Source: Phycisphaerales bacterium
GTDB taxonomy: Bacteria > Planctomycetota > Phycisphaerae > Phycisphaerales > UBA1924
Assembly: GCA_003511945.1 (NCBI GenBank)
Contig: DOJA01000344.1
Coordinates: forward strand, 323-9,747
Length of the DNA: 9,425 nucleotides
Reading direction: 5' to 3'
Part shown: positions 1 through 6,088 of the stretch, piece after piece
Numbering within the stretch: position 1 is the stretch's first letter
Layout: each line of letters opens with the position of its first letter
Program-made: the position numbers and the translations under genes
Notes under the pieces: generated by a model
Database searches by the model: none
The model's input: only the letters and a program-made list of their open reading frames with translations
What the model was told of the DNA's origin: nothing

Positions 1-226
1 ACTTGCCGTAGTCCATGATGCGACAGACCGGCGGTCGGACATCGGGCTGGATCTCGACCAGGTCGAGCCCGGCCTCCTGGGCCATGCGCATGGCGACGGC
101 GGTCTCAACGACGCCGACCTGCTCGTTGTTCTGATCGATCAGCCGGATGGGGGTGAGCCGGATGTCGTGGTTGATCCGCTGTCTGCGGACGGGGCCGGCT
201 TCGCGTGGGAATGGACCTCGACGGAT
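1..226 (-). CDS. infC: Translation initiation factor IF-3, 5' part, AUC start
   Basis: IF-3 binds the 30S ribosomal subunit, keeps it apart from 50S and checks start-codon/initiator-tRNA pairing. The 75 codons visible give the typical N-terminal domain: RINHDIR at about residues 17-23, EAGLDLVEI at 51-59 and PPVCRIMDYGK at 65-75, all strongly conserved in the family. The gene runs off the left edge, so the C-terminal domain is missing here. The first in-frame ATG is only codon 46, inside the conserved domain, and I found no in-frame GTG or TTG upstream. The ATC codon at 224-226 lies 7 bases after TAAGGAG and gives a 17-residue leader before the INHDIR block, close to E. coli IF-3, whose gene also uses a rare start (AUU). 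Identity is seen in the sequence and is near certain. The AUC start is inferred from spacing, length and precedent. The gene is divergent from the exported protein gene at 587. Confidence 0.95.
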   Translation of the reverse strand, partial: MRRGPFPREAGPVRRQRINHDIRLTPIRLIDQNNEQVGVVETAVAMRMAQEAGLDLVEIQPDVRPPVCRIMDYGK

Positions 227-233
227 GGGATGA

Positions 234-240
234 CTCCTTA
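234..240 (-). promoter_or_regulatory. Strong Shine-Dalgarno of infC that fixes the AUC start
   Basis: On the minus strand the sequence reads TAAGGAG, followed by 7 bases and then ATC in the infC frame. This is close to an ideal anti-16S match and spacing. No other candidate start in the frame has such a site. Confidence 0.75.
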
Positions 241-278
241 TGCGGACGGACCCGGGCCACCCGATCCCACTGCGGGAC

Positions 279-307
279 GGGGGCGAGGGGCGAGGGGAAT
301 CGAGGGG
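279..307 (+). other. G-quadruplex-type motif in the infC leader region
   Basis: Four runs of at least four G (279-283, 287-290, 294-297, 304-307) are separated by loops of 3, 3 and 6 bases, matching the usual G4 pattern. The G-rich strand is the template for infC, so the infC leader RNA itself would be C-rich. Any effect would act on DNA or on elongation. The motif is seen directly; function is unknown. Confidence 0.5.
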
Positions 308-477
308 AGGCGAGCCGGGATCATGATCGGCCGCGCGGAGGCGTCGTGCGCAGACCCGACTCCTGCGCGGGGACCGCGCAGAACTGGCGGCGGGTCGGAC
401 GACGATCGGGTCGAATCAGGGGCACTCGGGCTCCGGCCATTGGTCGAGCCAGCGTGAATCGCGGGCGCAACCCCTTG

Positions 478-506
478 TGTATACATTGCGGAGGGCCGGC
501 GGGCAA
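478..506 (-). promoter_or_regulatory. Predicted sigma70-type promoter for infC
   Basis: On the minus strand TTGCCC (501-506) and TATACA (478-483) are separated by exactly 17 bases. Each hexamer matches the consensus at four of six positions, and AT-rich -10 sequences are rare in this GC-rich DNA. Transcription would start near 471 and leave a leader of about 245 nt before the AUC start. The core GTATAC is palindromic, so a -10 is also readable on the plus strand, but no -35 lies 16-18 bases upstream in that direction. Confidence 0.45.
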
Positions 507-576
507 GCGGGAATGGCGACAAAAGGCGGTGGTCAGGACAGTTCCGATCGGATGGAAGCGGCCCGCGTGGGGCCAT

Positions 577-583
577 GGAGGGG
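577..583 (+). promoter_or_regulatory. Ribosome binding site favouring the start at 587
   Basis: GGAGGGG ends 3 bases before the ATG at 587 (5 bases counting only the GGAGG core). The alternative ATG at 575 overlaps this element and has no comparable site of its own. Confidence 0.55.
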
Positions 584-586
584 TCG

Positions 587-2257
587 ATGAATTTCGGTGA
601 AGCGCGACGGCTTGCCGGTTGGGCCGCCGAACGGAAGGTGCGGCAGGGAGGGATCGCCCCGGGTGGCGTGGCCATGAGTCTGATCGGGCTGTGCGTCTTC
701 GGAGCGGTAACCGGGGTGAGCCGGGGCGACGGGGGGCCCGGAGAGACGCAGCGGGCGCGCCTCACCGCGATGGGCTTCGCGCCAGGATTGGAAGGACTCG
801 AGGCGGCGCTCCGCAGCGACGATCTGACGGCCAGGGTGATGGCGCTGCGCCTGGCCGCGGCGACCGGAGAGGCCTCGGTGGTGGAGTCGGCGCGGGGGCT
901 CCTTGGAGCGGAGGATCTGCGCCTGCGGTTCGAAGCCGCCAGTTGCATGGCGGCCCTGGGCGATCGGGCCGGGGTCGAGGTGATGGAGAGTCTGGCGGGG
1001 GTCGAGCGCCCGGTGCTGCTCGAGAACCCGCCCCTGCACTCGGTGGTGGTGGACGCGGCCAATGAGCTGGCCCTGCGCGGCGACCCGGGGTACGCGTACC
1101 AGTTGGCGCTGGTCATGGACGCGGGGAGCTGGGCCGACAAGGTGGGCGTGGCTCTCGTGCTCCGGAACTTCCGCGCCGCGGAGGACACGGATGTCGAGCT
1201 CGCCTGGCTGTCGGCGATTGATTTCATCGAATCGGCGTTCAATGACCCCGACGAGAATGTCCACGCGCTGGCCGGGCGTGTGCTCGGGGCGCTGCTGGAA
1301 TCGGTGCGGGGGCAGGAGCGGATCGGGTTCCGTACGCACCAGCGCCTGATGGGGCTCAGCGAGCGGGACCTCCCCGCGCGCGCGGGTGTGACTCGGGGTT
1401 TCATCCGCTCGTTGGTCGAGGAGTTCGAAGGGCGGGTCGCGCCGGAGCCCTCGCTCCCGCCGGCGCCGCTGGACCCGGACCCGCGGACTCTGGTGTCGGA
1501 AGCGGTGCAGGAGCACTTCCAGCGGATGGAGGCCGGGGACTTCTCGCTGTTCCAGCAGGAACTTGACTTCCACGGGCGGTTCTTCGGAATGGGACGGGAA
1601 GAGTGGCGCGCGGCGATGGCCCGGGACCACCGCCCGCTGCCCGAGGGGATCACGCGGCGGTTTGTGCCGCTCTCGCACCACACTCGTCAGCCGCGCGCGA
1701 GTCGGGTCGAGCTGACCGCGATGGTTGATGTGTTGAACGACGCGACAGAACGGTGGGACCGCTACCGGTACGAGTTCGACCTGGTGTGGTTCGGCTATGG
1801 GTGGCACTTCTCGCGGATCGACCGGACGGCGCTGCCCGAGGCCGAGCAGCCGAACCGCGACCCGGAGCGGGCGTCGCCGCAGGGTGACGGCCCGTGCGCC
1901 GAGGGCGGGCGCATCGCTGAAGCGTTCATCGACGCCCTCGCTGCGGGCGACGCGGACAGGACCGAGTCGCTCCTGAGCCCCGACGGCGTCTTCATGGGCA
2001 CGCTCGACCGCGCTGAACTGATCGTGCAGTTGGAGAGACGCTGGGCCGCGAGTCCGGCGAGCGGCGTTCGCATCACGCCGACCGCCTACGCGTGTCGCGA
2101 AGAAGACGGGATGCTGATGGCGGAGGTGGAGACTATTACTCGTTCGATCAGCAATCCGATCCGGTTCCGCACCCTCTACCAGCTCATCATCGAGCCGGGG
2201 CAGGGGCGGGATGGGCGGATTCGCTCGATCGAGACCAAGGTCGAGCGCCTCCCCTGA
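587..2257 (+). CDS. Predicted exported HEAT-like protein with two NTF2-like domains
   Basis: Not recognised as a named family. The 556-residue product has a basic N-terminus and a hydrophobic stretch at about 23-44, suggesting a signal peptide or signal anchor. Residues about 57-280 are Ala/Leu-rich helical pairs typical of HEAT-like repeats, clearest at about 67-138. A Pro-rich linker (about 284-300) follows, then two segments that each open with a helix of the EAVQEHFQRMEAGDF or RIAEAFIDALAAGDADRTE type (about 305-415 and 440-556), resembling the NTF2-like/SnoaL fold. No catalytic motif is evident, so a scaffold or ligand-binding role in the envelope is only inference. The start was chosen for its ribosome binding site. 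ATG 575 would add four residues, and ATG 674 would give a shorter signal region but lacks a good site. The gene converges with the S46 peptidase, 15 bases between stops. Confidence 0.85.
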   Translation: MNFGEARRLAGWAAERKVRQGGIAPGGVAMSLIGLCVFGAVTGVSRGDGGPGETQRARLTAMGFAPGLEGLEAALRSDDLTARVMALRLAAATGEASVVESARGLLGAEDLRLRFEAASCMAALGDRAGVEVMESLAGVERPVLLENPPLHSVVVDAANELALRGDPGYAYQLALVMDAGSWADKVGVALVLRNFRAAEDTDVELAWLSAIDFIESAFNDPDENVHALAGRVLGALLESVRGQERIGFRTHQRLMGLSERDLPARAGVTRGFIRSLVEEFEGRVAPEPSLPPAPLDPDPRTLVSEAVQEHFQRMEAGDFSLFQQELDFHGRFFGMGREEWRAAMARDHRPLPEGITRRFVPLSHHTRQPRASRVELTAMVDVLNDATERWDRYRYEFDLVWFGYGWHFSRIDRTALPEAEQPNRDPERASPQGDGPCAEGGRIAEAFIDALAAGDADRTESLLSPDGVFMGTLDRAELIVQLERRWAASPASGVRITPTAYACREEDGMLMAEVETITRSISNPIRFRTLYQLIIEPGQGRDGRIRSIETKVERLP

Positions 2258-2272
2258 CCCGGCCTGCGCGTC

Positions 2273-4360
2273 TCAGTGCCCCGAGCCCTGGATCTCATCC
2301 GCCAGGAAGCCCGCGTCGTAGATCTTCCGCATCGCCTCGATGATCCCGCGGCTGTCGACCGAGACGGCCCGCGCGACGGTGTCGTCGTAGGCGTACCGCG
2401 CGATCAGACTCTGGATGTTCCCGTCGAAGATGATGCCGATGAGTTCGCCCGCGCTGTTCACCGTCGGGCTGCCCGAGTTCCCGCCGATGATGTCGCAGGT
2501 CGAAACAAAGTTGTACGGCGTCGAGAGGTTCAGCGTCCCCTTCCGCTCGGACCAGCGGGGGTCGAGGCCGAACGGCTTCTCGGCGCCGCGGTCGGTGGAG
2601 CGCTGGAACACGCCGCCCATCGTGGTGTAGGCGGGGACGCTCTTGCCGCCCTCGGAGTAGCCCACGATCGGCCCGAACGACATGCGCAGCGTGAAGGTGG
2701 CGTCGGGGTACACGGAGTCCCCCTCGGCCTCGAACTTCACCTTGGCGATCTCGGCGTAGGCGGCGGTCTCGATGGCCTGCACCTCGTCCTCGAATCGCTT
2801 GCGGAGGGAGCGGTACTCCTGATCGAAGTCCGCGACGAAGCGGATGAGGGCGTCGTCGCTGCTGGCGACGGCGCTGGCGCCGCCCTCGACGAGGCGCTTG
2901 CGCTCGTCGATCTTCATGAGCCGAGACCCGCGAATCAGGGCGGCGGCCCGCTCGACGGGCGACTGGCCCGCCAGGGCGCGGAGGACCATCGGGTGGTCTC
3001 CGCCGTAGATGCGGGCGAAGTTGGTCAGCGCGCTCGCGAGGCGGTCGGCCTCGAGTTCGGGATAGATGGGTGCGTCGGAGTACAGCCCGAGGTAGAGGGA
3101 AGGAAGGGCGGTGTCGCGGAACTCGCGGAGCCGCTCGGTGCTGGGCTTGGGGAGTTCCGCGCTCAACTGGTAGATGGTGTGGGCCGCGCCCGCGAGCCCG
3201 CCGCCGACGAGGGCGCCGATGGCGGAGCGCTGGTAGAAGATCTCGCGGTGGGTGTCCTGGGCGACCGCGATGCGGTCCCAGGGGCACATGCTGGCGTCCG
3301 GGGCGTTGAGGCGGTCGTGGAGGCGCTGGTCGTAGGCCCGTCGCGCCTCGAAGAGCGCCGGGTTGAGCAGGGCCTGGAGTTCGCCGGTGCGGGACTTGCG
3401 CTGGTTGGCTACGCCGTGCAGGTCGTCCTTGCCGATGCGGTTGAACTCTTCGCTGCGGGTGGTGAAGGTCTGGAGCTCGATCTCACGGCGCGCGCTGCGG
3501 TCGAGGGAGTAAGGCAGAGCGACATCCCGCTGGAACGCCATGTGATCGGCGGTGAAGAGCCGGTTGGTCCGTCCCGGATGGCCGAAGACGAGGGCGAGGT
3601 CGCCCTCCTTGGAGCCGTTCTTGCTCCAGGCGAGATGGTGCTCGGGCTTGTAGGGCTGGCCGTCCTCGTAGACGCGGAAGAACGAGACATCGAGGCAGTG
3701 GCGGGGGAACTCGAAGTTGTCGACATCGCCGCCGAACGAGGCCATCTGCTCGTCGGGGGCGAAGACGAGGCGAACATCCGTGAACCGCTTGAAGCGGTAA
3801 AGGTGGTAGGCCCCGCCCTGGTACAGGGTCACGACCTGACAGTCGAGGCCGGTGGCGTCCTCCTGCTCCTTCTCGATGCGCGCCATCTCGGTGCGCCGGG
3901 CGACATTGGCCTCGGCGACGGGCTTGCCCGCGGCGGCGGCGGTCACGCGCTCGGTGACATCCTCGATCGACCACAGGACATTGAGTTCAAGCTCCGGGCA
4001 CTTCAGTTCCTCGGCGCGGGTGCGGGCGAGGAAGCCGGTGGCCAGGAGGTCCTTCCCGGGGGCGCTGAGCTGGGCGATCATCTCGGACCCGACATGGTGG
4101 TTGGTCATGACCAGCCCGTCGGCGGAGACGAAGGAGCCCGACCCGCCGTTGTTGAAGCGGACGGCGCTCTTCTGCTGGTGCTCGAGCCACTGGGGCGTAG
4201 GCGCGAACCCGTGCTTCTTGAGGAGGTCCATCGGTGGCTTGTTGGGCAGCCACATGCCCTCCTCGCCCCGGGCGATGCCGGCGGCGCCGGCCGAGAGTGA
4301 GAGGGTCGCCAGGAGGACCGCGGCACGAGCCCGCACGCCGAGAGCACGGAGAGTGTTCAT
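2273..4360 (-). CDS. S46 family dipeptidyl-peptidase (DPP7/DPP11 type), secreted
   Basis: A serine exopeptidase that should remove dipeptides from the N-terminus of extracellular peptides. The 695-residue length is usual for S46. Residues 1 to about 32 form a signal peptide (Arg-rich start, then an Ala/Leu core). The chymotrypsin-like triad is visible: His89 in TNHHVG, Asp224 in EFPRHCLD, and Ser629 in IIGGNSGSP. Residue 18 after the serine is Gly647 in IFDGN, where acid-specific DPP11 carries Arg, so a hydrophobic P1 preference like DPP7 is inferred. Asn215 and Asp646 sit where S46 enzymes bind the substrate amino terminus, but the usual neighbouring Trp is Phe216. The middle (about 290-560) is the helical domain that caps the site. 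The first ATG fits the signal peptide, though no ribosome binding site precedes it. Its upstream neighbour is insulated by a terminator. Confidence 0.96.
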   Translation of the reverse strand: MNTLRALGVRARAAVLLATLSLSAGAAGIARGEEGMWLPNKPPMDLLKKHGFAPTPQWLEHQQKSAVRFNNGGSGSFVSADGLVMTNHHVGSEMIAQLSAPGKDLLATGFLARTRAEELKCPELELNVLWSIEDVTERVTAAAAGKPVAEANVARRTEMARIEKEQEDATGLDCQVVTLYQGGAYHLYRFKRFTDVRLVFAPDEQMASFGGDVDNFEFPRHCLDVSFFRVYEDGQPYKPEHHLAWSKNGSKEGDLALVFGHPGRTNRLFTADHMAFQRDVALPYSLDRSARREIELQTFTTRSEEFNRIGKDDLHGVANQRKSRTGELQALLNPALFEARRAYDQRLHDRLNAPDASMCPWDRIAVAQDTHREIFYQRSAIGALVGGGLAGAAHTIYQLSAELPKPSTERLREFRDTALPSLYLGLYSDAPIYPELEADRLASALTNFARIYGGDHPMVLRALAGQSPVERAAALIRGSRLMKIDERKRLVEGGASAVASSDDALIRFVADFDQEYRSLRKRFEDEVQAIETAAYAEIAKVKFEAEGDSVYPDATFTLRMSFGPIVGYSEGGKSVPAYTTMGGVFQRSTDRGAEKPFGLDPRWSERKGTLNLSTPYNFVSTCDIIGGNSGSPTVNSAGELIGIIFDGNIQSLIARYAYDDTVARAVSVDSRGIIEAMRKIYDAGFLADEIQGSGH

Positions 4361-4366
4361 GGCAAG

Positions 4367-4372
4367 AGCGTA
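4367..4372 (-). promoter_or_regulatory. Possible -10 element giving a leaderless S46 mRNA
   Basis: TACGCT on the minus strand fits the TANNNT core of a -10 box and ends 6 bases before the peptidase ATG, so transcription would begin at or next to the start codon. The absence of any Shine-Dalgarno sequence there agrees with this. A TTGGCA lies 22 bases upstream, too far for a standard -35, so the call is weak. Confidence 0.25.
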
Positions 4373-4398
4373 CCGCGCCGACGGGGCCGGGTTGTGCC

Positions 4399-4442
4399 AA
4401 AAAAAGGAGGGCGGGCCGGCCCGGAACAGAGGCCGACCCGCC
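4399..4442 (-). terminator. Rho-independent terminator after the PEP-CTERM-like gene
   Basis: On the minus strand a 12-base-pair GC stem (4431-4442 with 4410-4421, one U-G wobble) closes a 9-base loop. Four bases (CTCC) then lead into a run of seven T (4399-4405). It lies about 48 bases past the stop at 4490 and some 38 bases before the S46 start, so it should insulate the peptidase gene from upstream transcription. Confidence 0.85.
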
Positions 4443-4489
4443 GCGCACTGGTTGGCGGATTCTCGATCTGGAACCAGGCGATTGCTCGT

Positions 4490-5221
4490 TCAGCCCCGGC
4501 GACGGACCCCCGCCAGCCCCAGCAGCCCGATCGCGCCCATCAGCCCGGCGGTGGGGAGCGGGATGGGCTTGCCCAGGAACAGGAAGTCGCGGGTGCTCGA
4601 CAGCCCCCGTCCATCGCTCGACATCACCCACCCGTGACCGACCCAGTAGCCCTGGCCAAACTCGGGATGGCCGGCGAGGCGGTGGTCGTCCTGCTTGAAG
4701 TAGAACGAGTTGCCCTTGCCGTCTCCCTTGTCCGAGAACGACCAGGTGGTCCCGGCGGCGACATCCGCGTTGCCCAGGGAGACCAGCGAGCCGTTATTGG
4801 CCGAGTCGGTGCCGGTGACCTTCCACCCGGTGCCGTGCGCGGCCACATTCTGGGTGTAGGTGAAGTCGAGCTTGTAGAGCCCGGCGCCGAAGCTGACGGA
4901 GGCGCCGTTGTCCTTCCCGCCGTAGACCTTGCCGACGATACGGATCGTCTTGGCATTGGTCATGGTGTCGGTGGAGACGATGAGTCGCATGCTGGCGCCG
5001 TTCTCCTCGAAGGAGAAGCTGGTGGACCCGCCAGGCCCGCCGACGCTCTTGAAGAGGTCGTCGTAGCGCAGCCCGTAGGGCGGCGGGTTGATGTTCCCGT
5101 CCGGGTGGTCGTGGAGCCGGAAGACCTGGGTTGTCACGCCGCCGGCGTTCGCGGCGCCCGCGAACACCCCGATCAGCCCCGCCCCCAAGGCGAACCCAGC
5201 GCGCAGCACAGCACGGTTCAT
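4490..5221 (-). CDS. Secreted protein with PEP-CTERM-like C-terminal sorting tail
   Basis: Function unknown. The 243-residue protein starts with a classical signal peptide (MNRAVLRAG, hydrophobic core, likely cut after ANA at about 26). The body is rich in Gly, Ser, Thr, Asn and aromatic residues, in keeping with a beta-rich surface protein, and I see no enzyme motif. The C-terminus carries PLPTAG (221-226), a hydrophobic segment (227-239) and RRRG, the three-part layout of PEP-CTERM-type tails processed by exosortase or related enzymes. Here the motif is Pro-Leu-Pro-Thr-Ala rather than PEP, a variant I associate with Phycisphaerae. The start at 5221 has GAAGGGTG 8 bases upstream. An in-frame ATG at 5296 would bury the signal peptide behind 25 charged or polar residues and is rejected. 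The gene appears monocistronic, with its own promoter and terminator. Confidence 0.9.
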   Translation of the reverse strand: MNRAVLRAGFALGAGLIGVFAGAANAGGVTTQVFRLHDHPDGNINPPPYGLRYDDLFKSVGGPGGSTSFSFEENGASMRLIVSTDTMTNAKTIRIVGKVYGGKDNGASVSFGAGLYKLDFTYTQNVAAHGTGWKVTGTDSANNGSLVSLGNADVAAGTTWSFSDKGDGKGNSFYFKQDDHRLAGHPEFGQGYWVGHGWVMSSDGRGLSSTRDFLFLGKPIPLPTAGLMGAIGLLGLAGVRRRG

Positions 5222-5358
5222 GACTTCTTCACCCTTCGTGATGGCCCCAAACCCCGCCGATTCGGCGCGCGGCGTTGGGACGGCCTTCTCCCGCATCCAC
5301 CCGCGCGGGCTCCACCCCGCGAGGGACCGAGCGTCGGACGATCCGCCTCGGCGGAAGA

Positions 5359-5386
5359 ACTATGCGCCGTAAGCGGGCCTATGCAA
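5359..5386 (-). promoter_or_regulatory. Possible promoter of the PEP-CTERM-like gene
   Basis: On the minus strand TTGCAT (5381-5386) is followed after 16 bases by CATAGT (5359-5364), one of the few AT-containing stretches in this gap. Transcription would start near 5352, leaving about 130 nt of leader. The -35 match is modest. A 12-base palindrome lies just upstream at 5391-5402. Confidence 0.3.
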
Positions 5387-5501
5387 GCGGTTTGCGCGCA
5401 AAGGACGGCGCAGGTTGACAGGATGCGGCGGTTTCCCGGTTGGTGGGCGAAGCGGGGGGGAAACTGGGAACACTGGAGAGTCCTGGCGATGAGCGCGGCT
5501 A

Positions 5502-6059
5502 CTACGGCTCCACGGGCTTCAAGCGGATCACCTTGGTGACCCGGCCCGAGACCGGATCGAACTCGATCTCGTACAGGATCGGGTCCGTTACCGGCGTACC
5601 GGCACCGATGCTCTCGGCTCCAATGCGGGGTATCAGGGCCGTGGCCGCCTTGATGACCTCGGTCGCGATCCCGGTGTTGTCACTCTTGTCGGCCACATTC
5701 GTCAACATCCATCCGTTGTTGAACGCGAATGAAATATCGGATTTGGCGAGGAAATTGTGCGTATCGATGCGGTATCGCACAGACCGGTCGGGAAGGTAGA
5801 CCAATGAGTATTCGTAGCCCGTGTGCGCTCCATTCTTGTCGAGAATCGGCGTCTGGAGTATGTAGGGCTTGGGCTGATATACATAATACCCTTGCTTCCC
5901 GGAAGAAACCCAAGAAGTACTCACCTGCCCATTCGCGCCGGTCGTGGACTGAAACGACTCTTGCTGCACGGTGTACCCCGCGCAGCCACTCAACCAGATC
6001 AATGGGATCGAGGCGATGCCTCCCAGGGTAGCGGTCAGGGTACGCGCAGGCCGACTCAT
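5502..6059 (-). CDS. Small lipoprotein of unknown function
   Basis: Not recognised. The 185-residue product begins MSRPARTLTATLGG and has a type II signal peptide ending in the lipobox L23-S-G-C26. Ala at +2 does not signal inner-membrane retention, so outer-membrane placement is likely if the usual sorting rule holds. The mature part is Tyr- and Ser-rich at first (GYTVQQESFQS, GKQGYYVYQPK), then has beta-like segments such as EYSLVYLPDRSVRYRID and, near the end, ILYEIEFDPVSGRVTKVIRL, where a value is related to valine- and isoleucine-rich strands. There is no catalytic motif. The start is set by GAGGAG 8 bases upstream. A longer frame reaching back to 6224 would overlap the protease gene and hide the lipobox. 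The gene follows the trypsin-like lipoprotein gene after 29 bases, which suggests co-transcription and perhaps a shared envelope role, such as partner, substrate or inhibitor. Confidence 0.85.
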   Translation of the reverse strand: MSRPARTLTATLGGIASIPLIWLSGCAGYTVQQESFQSTTGANGQVSTSWVSSGKQGYYVYQPKPYILQTPILDKNGAHTGYEYSLVYLPDRSVRYRIDTHNFLAKSDISFAFNNGWMLTNVADKSDNTGIATEVIKAATALIPRIGAESIGAGTPVTDPILYEIEFDPVSGRVTKVIRLKPVEP

Positions 6060-6067
6060 TTCTGGTG

Positions 6068-6073
6068 CTCCTC
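6068..6073 (-). promoter_or_regulatory. Ribosome binding site of the small lipoprotein gene
   Basis: GAGGAG on the minus strand sits 8 bases before the ATG at 6059 and within the 29-base gap after the protease stop. It selects this start over the longer in-frame ATG at 6224. Confidence 0.7.
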
Positions 6074-6088
6074 GTGGCTTGCTGGCGT

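Larger units (their letters stand above)
227..586. other. Divergent intergenic region, infC / exported protein
   Basis: These 360 bases separate two divergent genes. They hold the infC ribosome binding site, the predicted infC promoter and the G-run block described separately. Long open frames cross this stretch on both strands but have no recognisable protein content and reflect high GC. I see no convincing promoter for the plus-strand gene and no RNA gene. Confidence 0.6.

Noticed and set aside
238..1683. A 481-codon open frame on the minus strand opposite the HEAT-like gene
   Set aside because: Its product is Ser/Arg/Pro-rich low-complexity sequence without recognisable motifs, as expected for a GC-rich shadow frame. 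The plus-strand frame has coherent domains.
2222..2247. Inverted repeat CGCTCGA ... TCGAGCG at the end of the HEAT-like gene
   Set aside because: It lies inside the coding region, has a 12-base loop and is not followed by a T-run. A role as terminator between the convergent genes is not supported.
2276..4300. A 674-codon open frame on the plus strand opposite the S46 peptidase
   Set aside because: It is exactly antisense to a gene with a complete catalytic triad and signal peptide. Its product is Gly/Ala/Val/Glu-rich without family motifs.
5391..5402. Perfect 12-base palindrome TTTGCGCGCAAA upstream of the putative promoter at 5359-5386
   Set aside because: A couple of perfect 12-base palindromes are expected by chance in 9.4 kb, and no second copy was seen. 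Its position makes it a possible operator, but the evidence is too thin.
5415..5420. A perfect TTGACA (-35 consensus) on the plus strand
   Set aside because: There is no -10 at 16-18 bases and no plus-strand gene downstream, so it is probably chance.
5431..5464. Inverted repeat GTTTCCC ... GGGAAAC after the small lipoprotein gene
   Set aside because: Only 7 base pairs with a 20-base loop and no T-run, so it is not a credible intrinsic terminator.
4394..5539. A 381-codon plus-strand frame across the PEP-CTERM-like gene
   Set aside because: It crosses the terminator and the intergenic region and has no domain content. The minus-strand gene has a signal peptide, a ribosome binding site and a sorting tail.
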